From contig JAFGOI010000002.1 in assembly GCA_016926555.1 (NCBI GenBank), positions 1 to 58,268 on the forward strand: a stretch of 58,268 nucleotides of DNA, written 5' to 3'. Every line of letters begins with the position of its first letter. Position 1 is the stretch's first letter. The stretch comes from Patescibacteria group bacterium. GTDB taxonomy: Bacteria; Patescibacteriota; WWE3; UBA101185; UBA10185. Both the position numbers and the translations under genes were made by a program. Below the pieces are notes generated by a model. The model saw only the letters and a program-made list of their open reading frames with translations. It was not told the DNA's origin and made no database searches. Shown piece by piece: positions 1-8,888 of the stretch.

Positions 1-108
1 AGCAGCTGTAAGAAAGTTTTATCCTACTTAGGGCCCCCTCATAACACTCTTTTGGGCAAAGAAGTACTGGCAGGTACTTATGTGTATACTGAGCGGGGCT
101 TTAAGTAA
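1..108 (+). CDS. C-terminal fragment of an unknown protein
   Basis: The first frame is open from the window edge to a TAA ending at base 108, encoding 35 residues that end in YVYTERGFK. The other two forward frames close within the first 30 bases. No domain can be recognised in so short a tail, and it could be chance open frame. It reads in the same direction as the LytR_C gene that follows after 85 bases, but that gene has its own -10-like box, so co-transcription is not implied. Confidence 0.35.
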   Translation, partial: SSCKKVLSYLGPPHNTLLGKEVLAGTYVYTERGFK

Positions 109-193
109 AAAGTGCAAAATAGTTCCAAGAACGTGACCAACAATACTTCCTATCTCAGAAAAACAAGTGATATACTAATTACGTAGCAGGTAT

Positions 194-1006
194 ATGAAAA
201 AACTTTTTGAAAAGATTAAAAATATAGATAAGAGAATAAAAACAGCTTTTCTAGTACTTGTACTACTGGCCGCGGGAGGCACTGCTTTTTGGTATTTCTT
301 TTACTCTAAATATGAAACCTTACAGAACGAACTTACTTCATATAAAAACAATCCAAAGCTAAGCGCTATAAAAGATAAATACGATATCATCCGGGAAGTT
401 TCGGAAATGGTAGAGGTCCCTTCTAACGAAGAGCCGACAGTAGCGAATATTAGCAACGTCCACAGACTTCAAAACCAGAAATTCTTCGAAAACGCTCAAA
501 ACGGAGATAAGCTGGTTTTTTACAGGGATGCAAAGAGAGCAATTTTATATAGACCAAGCACAAATAAAATAATCGAGATAGCAACCGTGAACGTGCAGGA
601 AATGGATGAGACAGTAACCGAAAGCACCTCCAGTGTTAAAGGGGAATCAACCAATATATATAAAATAGATCCGAGTAACGAGGATACAACACCAACTGTA
701 AACATATCCATCTATAACGGCACAAGAACGGTATCGGGGCTTGCTAAAAAAACCGAATTATTTCTAGAGAAAAACGTCAAGGAATATAAACTCCAAGTCG
801 CAGGTATGGGAGATACAAGCAAAGTATTTGATGAATCTATTGTAGTATCACTCAATGAGGATACATACGGGGTGGCCGAAGATCTAGCTGACTACTTGGG
901 TGCTACGGTAACCGAACTCCCTGATTCAGAAGGCGACTTGGGGAAGGGTTCGGATATTGTTATTATAATAGGATACACTTATAACGAAGCTATTACTACT
1001 CAGTAA
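194..1006 (+). CDS. Membrane-anchored protein with LytR C-terminal domain
   Basis: A 270-residue protein with a short basic N-terminus, one membrane helix (about residues 17-36), a charged linker, and a C-terminal domain (about 165-265). That domain has the LytR_C pattern: VNISIYNGT near its start, then GLA, and DIVIIIG near its end. LytR_C domains accompany LytR-CpsA-Psr wall-polymer ligases or occur alone as envelope proteins. Here the ligase domain is absent, so an extracytoplasmic envelope role is likely but the activity is unknown. A TATACT box lies about 17 bases upstream of the ATG and an AGCAGG sequence 4 bases before it. No operon partner is visible. Confidence 0.75.
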   Translation: MKKLFEKIKNIDKRIKTAFLVLVLLAAGGTAFWYFFYSKYETLQNELTSYKNNPKLSAIKDKYDIIREVSEMVEVPSNEEPTVANISNVHRLQNQKFFENAQNGDKLVFYRDAKRAILYRPSTNKIIEIATVNVQEMDETVTESTSSVKGESTNIYKIDPSNEDTTPTVNISIYNGTRTVSGLAKKTELFLEKNVKEYKLQVAGMGDTSKVFDESIVVSLNEDTYGVAEDLADYLGATVTELPDSEGDLGKGSDIVIIIGYTYNEAITTQ

Positions 1007-1075
1007 TCATAAGGTTAACTTTCATTACCTCACCTATTCTGTAGAAATTATGTAAATAGTTCATTTAATTTCGCA

Positions 1076-2518
1076 CTAGATGTACTCCAACCTACCCGAA
1101 GATAAATTAAGTCTCTTATTTACACCTACCCGCTCAACAAAAAACCTGTCATGAGATACAAGAAGTAAAGTCCCTTTGTATTCTTTTAGACTTTCCTCTA
1201 TTACTTCCTTTGTTTCAATATCTAAATGGTTCGTCGGTTCATCTAATATGAGCATGTCATAATCATTGTGCGCGAAAATCGCAAAGGCAAAGCGTGCCCG
1301 TTCACCAGGGCTGAGATTTTGCACCTTCAGCTGAATACTATCCTTATCGAATAAAAATCTCTTCAAATAACCGTATGCTTTCTGATTTGGACAGTGAGTT
1401 TCATCCGTAAAGTGTTCCAATATGTTCTTGTTAAGATCTAGGTGAGTCTGTTTCTGCGCAAAATAACCTATCTCGATTGAGTTGCCTATTTTTACTTCTC
1501 CACTGGTTGGTTTTTCTTCACCAACTATCATTTTTACTAGAGTAGTCTTCCCCACCCCATTCGGCCCAAACAGCCATATCTTCTCTCCGGCTCTGATTTC
1601 AAAGGATAAATCTTGAAAAACTACATTATCCCCAAATAACTTCTCTACGTTCTCCATACGAACCATCAGCTTTTGTGATGTAATATCCGTGTTGAACTTT
1701 ACGGAAGATATTCGCTTATTTTCGTACTTTTCTTTTTTATCTTTGACAACTTCACGTTCTATCCTTTTTTTTGTAGCTCTAACAGCTTTTCCCCTTGCTT
1801 TTCCACCTTCGATTTTTCGAACACAATGCAATAGTCTCTCTAATTTCGCTTTCCGTTTAAGAAATAGGACGTATTCCTCATCCCATTTATCAATTAACTT
1901 TAATTTTTCCGATTTGTAGTTATCATAGTTTCCCACGAAGGTCAGCATTTTGCCTCTCTCCATTTCCCAGACTTCATCAACTGTACTATTAAGAAACTCC
2001 CTATCATGCGAAATCATTACTACTGATTTCTCTAAGCTTTTCAAGTAATCCTCAAACCAAATGATTCCTTCAATATCTAAATGATTTGTAGGTTCATCTA
2101 TAAGTAAAACTGTAGGATCATCGAGCAAGATCTCCATCAACTTAAGCTTTAGCTTTTGGCCTTCGCTAAGAGTCTCTATTTTCTGATACGGGTCATAATT
2201 ACTAAACCGAAGATCATTTACTAAAATATCAATAATATAAGAATCCCATTCATTCTCTAGTTTAGGCTCAAGACACTCCCCTACTAGTTCAGCATCGAAC
2301 TTAATTTCTTGTGGAATATAACCTATTGTTTCTTCGGTAATTTCAATATTTCCTGAAGTTAAATCTTCTTCTCCAACTATTAATTTAAACAGTGTGGATT
2401 TTCCGCAACCGTTTCGACCAACAAGTGCAACTTTCCTATTATTTCCTATTTTAAAGTTTAGGTCTGTAAAAAGGGGTTCTCCTACATATGTTTTTGATAC
2501 GTTTTTTCCTATGATCAC
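1076..2518 (-). CDS. ABC-F family ATPase
   Basis: A 480-residue soluble protein with two ABC ATPase domains and no membrane segment, the ABC-F layout of ribosome-associated translation factors. Domain 1 has Walker A GRNGCGKST and signature LSEGQ with LIDEPTNHLD; domain 2 has GPNGVGKTT, LSPGE and LILDEPTNHLD. A basic linker rich in Lys/Arg (about residues 225-275) separates them and corresponds to the P-site tRNA-interaction motif region. The start is GTG, supported by an extended -10 (TGCTACAAT) exactly 6 bases upstream and no Shine-Dalgarno. ABC-F proteins free stalled ribosomes or give antibiotic resistance; which applies cannot be told. It stands alone, convergent with the LytR_C gene. Confidence 0.9.
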   Translation of the reverse strand: MIIGKNVSKTYVGEPLFTDLNFKIGNNRKVALVGRNGCGKSTLFKLIVGEEDLTSGNIEITEETIGYIPQEIKFDAELVGECLEPKLENEWDSYIIDILVNDLRFSNYDPYQKIETLSEGQKLKLKLMEILLDDPTVLLIDEPTNHLDIEGIIWFEDYLKSLEKSVVMISHDREFLNSTVDEVWEMERGKMLTFVGNYDNYKSEKLKLIDKWDEEYVLFLKRKAKLERLLHCVRKIEGGKARGKAVRATKKRIEREVVKDKKEKYENKRISSVKFNTDITSQKLMVRMENVEKLFGDNVVFQDLSFEIRAGEKIWLFGPNGVGKTTLVKMIVGEEKPTSGEVKIGNSIEIGYFAQKQTHLDLNKNILEHFTDETHCPNQKAYGYLKRFLFDKDSIQLKVQNLSPGERARFAFAIFAHNDYDMLILDEPTNHLDIETKEVIEESLKEYKGTLLLVSHDRFFVERVGVNKRLNLSSGRLEYI

Positions 2519-2524
2519 TGTACG

Positions 2525-2533
2525 ATTGTAGCA
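2525..2533 (-). promoter_or_regulatory. Extended -10 of the leaderless ABC-F gene
   Basis: On the minus strand TGCTACAAT is followed by 6 bases and then the GTG start, which places the start codon at about +1. No good -35 box is seen at the usual distance, which fits an extended -10 promoter. Confidence 0.6.
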
Positions 2534-2565
2534 CTGGTGATAAGATTTTCACCAGAATTCTGACT

Positions 2566-2621
2566 ATAAAAAAACAAAAGGCGTCCAATCGCTGCGATGT
2601 ATATGCAGTTCATGAACGCCT
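2566..2621 (-). terminator. Terminator-like hairpin after the 2677-3534 gene
   Basis: Perfect arms AGGCGT (2579-2584) and ACGCCT (2616-2621) enclose a 31-base loop. Read on the minus strand they are followed by a U-rich run (plus-strand A run at 2568-2574), the form of an intrinsic terminator. The loop is long, so strength is uncertain. Confidence 0.55.
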
Positions 2622-2676
2622 CTTGGGCAGTTAGTTCTTTGCCTTATCTCACGGGCCTCAGGTCCATGTGGTTTAG

Positions 2677-3534
2677 CTAATCACAATACCCTGTCGAAAG
2701 CTCCCCCGTTTCGATGTTGCCGCAGTAGAACTCGGTAATCATATAAACGTAGTCGGCAACCTCAAAAGACACAAAGGCCGGGTCGTGTATCAGGATGTCG
2801 AGAGCCTGTCCCGGTTGAATTGGAATGTTGAAGGGCGTACCCTCAGCCGTCACTCTCAACTGGCCGTTGTAAACCGGAGCTGTCCATACCGGAACAGTAT
2901 CAGTGTATGTAGATGGTTCAAGTAGTGCTCCGCTGATTGTTATAGAGGAGGGGATGTACCCCTGCACACTCATCACCCTCACGGTCCCGTCCATCACCAG
3001 CTCGAACGTATCGAAGAGCCTCTCCCTGGTTACTTGGATCATCCAATCAATGTAGCGTTCGTCATACTCACTGAGGTTTGTGTTATCCCTTAAGAACCTA
3101 CCGTTGATCGCGACCAAATCAGCTTCTAGATCGTTGCCCCGGCTGTCCTGAGAAAAGAGACTCTCCTCGTGACGGCCAAGTTGTGCTTTAACACCTTCCC
3201 ACTGAACGGTACCTTCCATAGCGGCGCCAAAGTCGGTGACGTCTTTTGGCAGCCACCCGGTGCGAACGTCGATTTGACGAATGTACTCGTTGATGGACAC
3301 ACTGTCTAATTCGTCGCACCGCTCAGCAACACTTGCCTCGACTTGCGCAACAATCCGTCCCTCAACGATACCCATGATCCGCTCTTGTGCTGTTTCCAAG
3401 TCCTGAACTTGTTTTTTCAAGTGGGAGTTCTGACGAGCCAGCAAACCCGTGAGAACAACGGTCACTACAAGCAGGAATACAAACGCCACGGTGAGCTCTT
3501 TACGAAGCCCACTCTTCCTAATACTGCGAAACAT
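2677..3534 (-). CDS. GC-rich membrane-anchored protein, unknown function
   Basis: Not recognised. With the ATG preceded by a strong AAGGAGG (6-base spacing) the product is 285 residues: short basic N-terminus (MFRSIRKS), one hydrophobic helix (about 14-33), a short coiled-coil stretch, and an ectodomain of about 225 residues with three Cys (one near residue 73 in ERCDELD, two near the C-terminus in FYCGNIE and TGYCD). Codon use is clearly richer in G and C than the surrounding genes, as in the next upstream gene, and the two share scraps of leader sequence (for example GACTGTGGA on the plus strand). Both are N-terminally anchored surface proteins and probably arrived together by transfer. A longer frame to 3552 lacks a ribosome-binding site. 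Confidence 0.7.
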   Translation of the reverse strand: MFRSIRKSGLRKELTVAFVFLLVVTVVLTGLLARQNSHLKKQVQDLETAQERIMGIVEGRIVAQVEASVAERCDELDSVSINEYIRQIDVRTGWLPKDVTDFGAAMEGTVQWEGVKAQLGRHEESLFSQDSRGNDLEADLVAINGRFLRDNTNLSEYDERYIDWMIQVTRERLFDTFELVMDGTVRVMSVQGYIPSSITISGALLEPSTYTDTVPVWTAPVYNGQLRVTAEGTPFNIPIQPGQALDILIHDPAFVSFEVADYVYMITEFYCGNIETGELSTGYCD

Positions 3535-3691
3535 CTTTTGCCTCCTTAGCAAAGACTGGTGTCCTACAACACACGTTGTGCCCCTCTTGGGATCTGTGTC
3601 TTGCCGACTCAGACTGTGGACAAATAACCATCTAGTTACTAAATGGCTAATTGTCCTATACCTGAGAAACTAAAGCTCATAAATACGTATA

Positions 3692-3774
3692 TGGGCTGGT
3701 TTGGGGTTGTAAAAAGATACTTCGTAGGTAGCGGCCTACTTGATCTATGTTTACAACTGTTCCAAACCAGCCCA
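3692..3774. other. Long multi-part stem-loop between two GC-rich genes
   Basis: TGGGCTGGTTTGG (3692-3704) is perfectly complementary to CCAAACCAGCCCA (3762-3774). Inside it GTTGTAAA (3706-3713) pairs with TTTACAAC (3750-3757), and inside that GTAGG (3724-3728) pairs with CCTAC (3735-3739). The element lies just downstream of the stop of the 3789-5186 gene. It could be a terminator or 3'-end protector, but no U tract follows it. It could also be a small palindromic mobile repeat. Confidence 0.75.
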
Positions 3775-3788
3775 ATGGCTACACGTGT

Positions 3789-5186
3789 CTATCGTCCCAA
3801 AGATATCTCCTCAATCTGCCCCTGTCGGTGAACAACACCGTCCTCCGTCTGGTAGGGTTCGCCTGCAGAGTCGATAACCCAATAAATGGCGTTCTCGTAC
3901 CCGTCACAATTGGGCGATACCGTAACCACCGCGGGACCTCCGTATGTGTGTTCGCCAAGAGGGCGGTACCATGTCAGTTCACCAGTCTCGGAAACCGTAA
4001 TATATACAAAATCCCCGGGATCCGATTCCTGAGCTTCCTCATCCCAGGAGTAACCCTGGAAGAGTGAGATGAGATCTCCAAAACCGATGACAGCCCCGAT
4101 CTCTGATCGGACGCTGTTGGTAACACCAACGGTTACGATCAGAAGCTTATCCGAGGGCCAACCGTTAGGCCAAACCTGGCAGATCGTAGAGTCCCAATGA
4201 ACCTGGAAAGCAGCCTGCGAGCCGTAGTCGTCGGACCATCGAAACTCGTGCTGGTCATTCCCGGTGGAGACGTTGACCCAATCGGGCTGGTCGATCTGGA
4301 CCATACCGTTGTCCCCGCAGAAGTTCGGAATAGCAGATGACGATGTGGGAATGTGATAGTCGAGCATGATATCGCGGGTTTCGTCATCCCAGGTATCCAG
4401 TATCAGCGTGGGGCCGCTCCATTCGCCCGCAGCGTAAGTGAGAGTGTCCTTGAAACATTGCCGACCGATATCGGGCACCCCGCCGGACCACTGGATCTGC
4501 CCCAGGAATCGGCCATCCACACGATCAAACACAGCGTAGTGACCGTCCTCAGAAAGCGTGTTCGTGTTCATCAGGGCGTGGGGCAGGAGGGCTCTGTAAA
4601 CCTCCTCCGTAAGGTAGCCCCCACGGGGGATCTCAATATTCCCGATGCGCTCAAGGTAGCCAAGACAGGGTCCGTTGGTACTCATATACCTGCCTCCGAT
4701 GTAAGCACTAAAGTGCTTGCCTCCTGCGTAAGACCAGGAACACACATCGCCAACGTTCCGGATGATAGTGGAAACTTCTTCTCTTGCGATGTCATAGTCC
4801 TCACCGACACCGCTTTCCACCATCTGAACGTCGACTTTGTACGAACCCTCCCCCACCGTAGAGGCTACTACTGTGACCTCGACGGCGTACAAGTAACTGT
4901 ACTCCGGCAAAGGAGTCGGAGAAGGTGTGGCCGTTGCCCAAATCGAAGGAATGGGCGTCGCCGCAAACGCAACTGCAGCTGTCGGAACCGCTGTAAACGT
5001 AGCATAAGGTTCTGATGTAGACACCACTGCTGCCGTCACCGTAGCTGTGGGACTGGGCATCGTAATATCCGGCTCCCGCAACGCGGCAATCATCAAATAG
5101 ATCCCCTGCACCAAAGCGGCCACTGACAATGCGAGACACAGCAAAATTGAAATGCGAACATGCGGATTCTGAATCTTCCAAAACAT
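3789..5186 (-). CDS. GC-rich anchored surface protein with Pro/Thr linker
   Basis: Not recognised by family. The ATG at 5186 is preceded by GGAGG at 8 bases, giving 465 residues. An N-terminal membrane helix (about 9-32) is followed by a low-complexity linker rich in Pro, Thr, Ala and Ser (about 40-95, with PSPTPLP at its end) and a large extracytoplasmic domain rich in Trp, Asp and Gly. Such PT-rich linkers are common in cell-surface proteins of Chloroflexi and other monoderms. Base composition is distinctly higher in GC than neighbouring genes, matching the 2677-3534 gene. An orphan surface protein from a transferred two-gene island is the best description. Confidence 0.7.
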   Translation of the reverse strand: MFWKIQNPHVRISILLCLALSVAALVQGIYLMIAALREPDITMPSPTATVTAAVVSTSEPYATFTAVPTAAVAFAATPIPSIWATATPSPTPLPEYSYLYAVEVTVVASTVGEGSYKVDVQMVESGVGEDYDIAREEVSTIIRNVGDVCSWSYAGGKHFSAYIGGRYMSTNGPCLGYLERIGNIEIPRGGYLTEEVYRALLPHALMNTNTLSEDGHYAVFDRVDGRFLGQIQWSGGVPDIGRQCFKDTLTYAAGEWSGPTLILDTWDDETRDIMLDYHIPTSSSAIPNFCGDNGMVQIDQPDWVNVSTGNDQHEFRWSDDYGSQAAFQVHWDSTICQVWPNGWPSDKLLIVTVGVTNSVRSEIGAVIGFGDLISLFQGYSWDEEAQESDPGDFVYITVSETGELTWYRPLGEHTYGGPAVVTVSPNCDGYENAIYWVIDSAGEPYQTEDGVVHRQGQIEEISLGR

Positions 5187-5525
5187 TTGATTTTCCTCCA
5201 CTTTCTATGTGATATAGGTTTTATCCAACACAGCCCGTGATGAGCCGCCTGGTGCGCAGGATCTCTCTCGCCGCCACGACAGAGACTGTGGAAAAAACTC
5301 ACTCAACGTTTATAGATTTGAATGAATTTTGCCCACAGCCTCCCATGACGACTTATATGACATTTATAGACACATAAACTTTCAAAGTTCTTGAAAACAT
5401 AAAGCTGGAACTTATTCCAACTTTCTGTTAGCATTTTAGTACTATAGGGTGTTTACGGCTTGAGTAATCCTGAGTGTTTCTGAGTCGCGATTCTTCTGAA
5501 TATAAATTGTATTAATCTTACATAT
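5187..5525. other. Intergenic region with one dyad
   Basis: No gene is seen. The left half is the leader of the minus-strand surface gene and is GC-rich to about 5300; the rest is AT-rich. A dyad at 5401-5424 (AAAG-TGGAA, loop CTTA, TTCCA-CTTT) could be an operator or weak bidirectional terminator. The change in composition near 5300 probably marks the edge of the GC-rich island. Confidence 0.5.
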
Positions 5526-5534
5526 TGGTAAAAT
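5526..5534 (+). promoter_or_regulatory. Extended -10 of the leaderless nucleotidyltransferase gene
   Basis: TGGTAAAAT followed by 6 bases and ATG. There is no Shine-Dalgarno before the start. The same TGnTAAAAT-N6-start layout recurs elsewhere in the window. Confidence 0.65.
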
Positions 5535-5540
5535 TACTAT

Positions 5541-7445
5541 ATGGGCACATATGGCGAAGGACAAAATAAACCGGAACTTCAACACCAAGATAGGCTTGAG
5601 TTTATTAGAGGGGAAGTATCCGAAAATCATGTTCTTGTACGGATGGATTATGAAACTCTAAAAGACAGAGCAAGGATAGAATGGGATGTTTTAGAACCTC
5701 TACTTGGAGGAGAATTTAAAGACGAATTGCTGGAAAAAGCACTTAGAAATCCGGGAGACTCAGTAACTTTAAAGGGGAGTACTGTACTTAACCTAATATA
5801 TGGACAGTATGTCTACAATACACAAACCGGTTACGCAGCAGAATCCTATAGGTCCGATATAGATGTGATGGTATCAGATCCAGAAGTGCTAGAAAGATTG
5901 ATCGAAAGCGGATTTGCCGTTGAAAATACGTATGCTGCAACCAAAGCAAAAGTCGGAGAAACACAAGTTGATATTATTTCAACAGAAACTATGAAAAATA
6001 TGGACATTGAAGCAATGAATGACATTGAAGCCTGGGCAGATACTCTTGAGGATCCCGAATTACAGGCTTATTTAAAGCATAACGCCAATTATTTTAAACA
6101 AGCTCTTCAGGGAGCCACGGAAAGGCAATTACTATCCTTACACAGTCTTTTTGGATATGAAGCTATTGGGATTAAAATTGAAAGGGATGAAAACGGGGAA
6201 CTACAAGCAAGTCTAGAGGATCCCACATGGATAGTTACTGATGATGTACTAGTAAAACAACAAATTAAGTTAAATAGAGCCAATGGTTTAGCGGGAGGTT
6301 TTCAAGTCACAATATACAATGAACCAAGTGTGAGATCATTTATGCTAGAAGCTTTTAGACACATGGAAACACCTTCAACTGGGGCAGATGATGGTGAAAA
6401 CAAGACTAATAGCACATTTCACTCCTCGACAAAGGTTCCCTTGTATACATTAGATGGGTATAGCAGAATGCTCAGAACCGCCTGCGAATTAAATGTTGGA
6501 GTTTATTGGAATCCCCTCGATCCCATATGTTTTTACAACCCAGATAGTTATAGAATGTACAGTACCCTATACAAAGTTGCTCAAAAAATTGATCAAGAAG
6601 GAATTATGTTTGAAGTTGACGATAAGGTTTTACAAAAAGATAGCGGAGAAACCCGAACTGCAGAAGAATGGTACAAAGAAAAAATGCAGACAGCGTTCGC
6701 AAGATCCTGCGTTGCCGATCCTATGCAGGCATTTAACAGAACTTTTGCATGTTTACCATTAGGTCGAACTATTGCAGAACCTGTTGCGGATACGTTTGAT
6801 AAGTATCATGAAACAGTTACTCCAAACACATTGCTCCCTGATCTAATTGATATATACGGTGTCGACACATTGTTAGGTAAATCAGATCGGAACGCTCCCG
6901 AGGGCCTTAAACAAGCAGCGTACGCGTTAGTGGGAAATAAAGAAGCTCTAGAAGCCAAACCCATGAGAACCATAGACAGATTAAATATACTATATTTGAG
7001 ATACTATGGAGAGGACTTGTTACTAACCTCAAGATTAGATCAGGTCCAAAGGAATGAAACAGATGAGAACTTGGATGACGATGAATATTTCGAAAAAGCA
7101 ATGCTGGAAAATGCAGGCTCCCACGGAAAAGATACTATTGCTGCTTTAAGAAATGATTGGATCAAGCAACACGGACTACCGGAAGGCGTTTTCGGTACTG
7201 TTACTATGAAGCATTATCCAGAAGGAATGTCTGAAATAATGGCAATGATTTTTGTAGCTAATGAAATGGACCCGGACGAGGGACGTGAGAAGATAAAACA
7301 AGTGGTAGATAACTGGATTCCCAGCGGAATACTTAAAGGAGAATGGAAAAAAGATGTATACGAATTTGAAATGGGTCTGGATGAAGAAAAAATCGTTAAA
7401 AGAATGAAAGAAATAAAAGCTGATATAGGGGCTAAACCTCTTTAA
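5541..7445 (+). CDS. Large protein with AbiEii-like nucleotidyltransferase domain
   Basis: A 634-residue cytosolic protein. Its N-terminal part has a nucleotidyltransferase signature: LKGSTVLNLIYG (about 77-88, the GS motif), SDIDVMV (about 105-111, the two metal-binding Asp) and QVDIIS (Asp at about 144, third carboxylate). The KGST..L..IYG...SDID spacing resembles AbiEii-type toxins. The remaining 450 residues are not recognised and are much longer than a normal AbiEii protein. There is no AbiEi-type antitoxin beside it; the neighbour is a convergent winged-helix regulator. It is likely to transfer a nucleotide to RNA, protein or a small molecule, but the target is unknown. A leaderless start is supported by the -10 box 6 bases upstream. 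Confidence 0.65.
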   Translation: MGTYGEGQNKPELQHQDRLEFIRGEVSENHVLVRMDYETLKDRARIEWDVLEPLLGGEFKDELLEKALRNPGDSVTLKGSTVLNLIYGQYVYNTQTGYAAESYRSDIDVMVSDPEVLERLIESGFAVENTYAATKAKVGETQVDIISTETMKNMDIEAMNDIEAWADTLEDPELQAYLKHNANYFKQALQGATERQLLSLHSLFGYEAIGIKIERDENGELQASLEDPTWIVTDDVLVKQQIKLNRANGLAGGFQVTIYNEPSVRSFMLEAFRHMETPSTGADDGENKTNSTFHSSTKVPLYTLDGYSRMLRTACELNVGVYWNPLDPICFYNPDSYRMYSTLYKVAQKIDQEGIMFEVDDKVLQKDSGETRTAEEWYKEKMQTAFARSCVADPMQAFNRTFACLPLGRTIAEPVADTFDKYHETVTPNTLLPDLIDIYGVDTLLGKSDRNAPEGLKQAAYALVGNKEALEAKPMRTIDRLNILYLRYYGEDLLLTSRLDQVQRNETDENLDDDEYFEKAMLENAGSHGKDTIAALRNDWIKQHGLPEGVFGTVTMKHYPEGMSEIMAMIFVANEMDPDEGREKIKQVVDNWIPSGILKGEWKKDVYEFEMGLDEEKIVKRMKEIKADIGAKPL

Positions 7446-7486
7446 TAATCTACATTATTTATACGGTATGGAAACTAAATCTTTTA

Positions 7487-8824
7487 CTAAACCAACATAA
7501 TCCCCTTCCCCTTTACCGTCTTCATCTCTTTTTCTGCATCAACATTTTTCAGCTTACCTCTCATATCTGATAGTAACCTGTCTATCGCCCAGTCGCTATA
7601 TCTATCTTCCCACTCATTACCCCACATACACTGAGCAACTTCGTCCCTCGCTACCAATTCCCCTCCTCTATTTACTAATAAACTATAAACTTGGAGCTCT
7701 TTTGCACTTAACGTTTTTCTTATTTTTTGAGGAACGTCAGCAAAACTATATTTTATGAGACCTCCGACACTTATCAAAGTGTTCTTATTATCCAAAACAT
7801 ACTGTTCGAACAACGGATTTAGCAGTTTTGGTTCACCCCCACTTTCATCTAAACATACTAAACCGGTAAATAAAAGATAATCAGATGGATAATTATCTTT
7901 TTTATCCCCCAGCGTCCCTAAATATTCAAGCGAGTCCTTTGACAGTGAATTTATAATCTTTTTGAACCTATGATCCAGCCACTCCTTTCCTACTATGTCA
8001 TATGTTTCCTTCACACTTTTCGCCTTTATTATTTTCTCTTGGATTTCCTCATTATCGGTCACAGCTGCTGCTAATTGTTTTAAAGTAGAAGGATCTCCAT
8101 ACGACAATTCGGAACACCTTGATATATATTTTCTATCATACTTCAACTTACGCAACCCTGAATGATACTTAAACAACACCTCGGCTGAATCCTTTCCAAA
8201 CAATAATTCCTTCCCGTTAACAATATTTTCTATGAAAATCTGTGATAATCCTCCTAAGTGATCTTTCGTATCTTCTGTAACCTCACAATCACAAATAAAA
8301 ATGAAAGAAAAATTCATGGGCGCTACTTTTTTCATTGAATCAAGTGAAGACACTAGCGCCCCACTATTCACCGAATTGCCGCATGCAAGTCTAAAATTAT
8401 CAATTATAAATGTAAGCTTAAAACCTTTGTCGTAGGTAATATAATAAAGAAACTCATTTAATAAATCCTGGGATATTGTTTCGTGAGCCAAAACAGAGTT
8501 TAGTTTATCTTGAGATTCAGTATCTAATATGCTTTTGTAGTGGTTGTTTATAAACGAAAGGCTTTCTCTTAGCCCTTCCGCTATATCATCATCATATTTT
8601 TCGAGATCAACCAACACAAAAATTCTGTCACTTGTGTCCTCCCCTAATATCTTGGGGTTTCTTATTAAATACATCAGATTCGATATATCACCGGATCCTC
8701 TAAAAGAAATAATTGTCACATTAAGATTCTTTAATGCTCTTTTTAACACCAAATTAAAATATTTTTCTATTAATTCTTCAGAAGCCGGAGGATCAATAAG
8801 TTTTGAATAATTCGAAATTCCCAT
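7487..8824 (-). CDS. Degenerate STAND/AAA-like region fused to OmpR-type winged helix
   Basis: A 445-residue protein. The last 80 residues or so (from LSAKELQVYSLL to VKGKGIMLV) match the OmpR/PhoB winged-helix DNA-binding domain, including the final KGKGI wing. The first 360 residues have an NTPase-like pattern: TIISFRGSG at the P-loop position but without the Lys-Ser/Thr, an acidic FVLVDLEKYD strand, and FTFIIDNFR and FIFICDCE-like hydrophobic strands ending in acids. This suggests a STAND-type sensor whose ATP site has decayed. There is no receiver domain, so it is not a response regulator. It probably acts as a one-component regulator of unknown signal. TAAAAT lies 6 bases upstream of the ATG. 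Confidence 0.65.
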   Translation of the reverse strand: MGISNYSKLIDPPASEELIEKYFNLVLKRALKNLNVTIISFRGSGDISNLMYLIRNPKILGEDTSDRIFVLVDLEKYDDDIAEGLRESLSFINNHYKSILDTESQDKLNSVLAHETISQDLLNEFLYYITYDKGFKLTFIIDNFRLACGNSVNSGALVSSLDSMKKVAPMNFSFIFICDCEVTEDTKDHLGGLSQIFIENIVNGKELLFGKDSAEVLFKYHSGLRKLKYDRKYISRCSELSYGDPSTLKQLAAAVTDNEEIQEKIIKAKSVKETYDIVGKEWLDHRFKKIINSLSKDSLEYLGTLGDKKDNYPSDYLLFTGLVCLDESGGEPKLLNPLFEQYVLDNKNTLISVGGLIKYSFADVPQKIRKTLSAKELQVYSLLVNRGGELVARDEVAQCMWGNEWEDRYSDWAIDRLLSDMRGKLKNVDAEKEMKTVKGKGIMLV

Positions 8825-8830
8825 ATACTA

Positions 8831-8836
8831 ATTTTA
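8831..8836 (-). promoter_or_regulatory. -10 box of the leaderless winged-helix gene
   Basis: On the minus strand TAAAAT is followed by 6 bases and the ATG at 8824; a weak TTTGAA lies 16 bases further upstream. No ribosome-binding site is present. Confidence 0.55.
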
Positions 8837-8888
8837 CACAATTGTCCCACTCTTCAAAATTAGCTTCTTCTAAGTTATTATTAATACA

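Noticed and set aside
3343-4067. Plus-strand frames of 60-106 codons opposite the GC-rich genes
   Set aside because: They are antisense shadows of two long, well-supported genes and show no ribosome-binding site, promoter or protein family.
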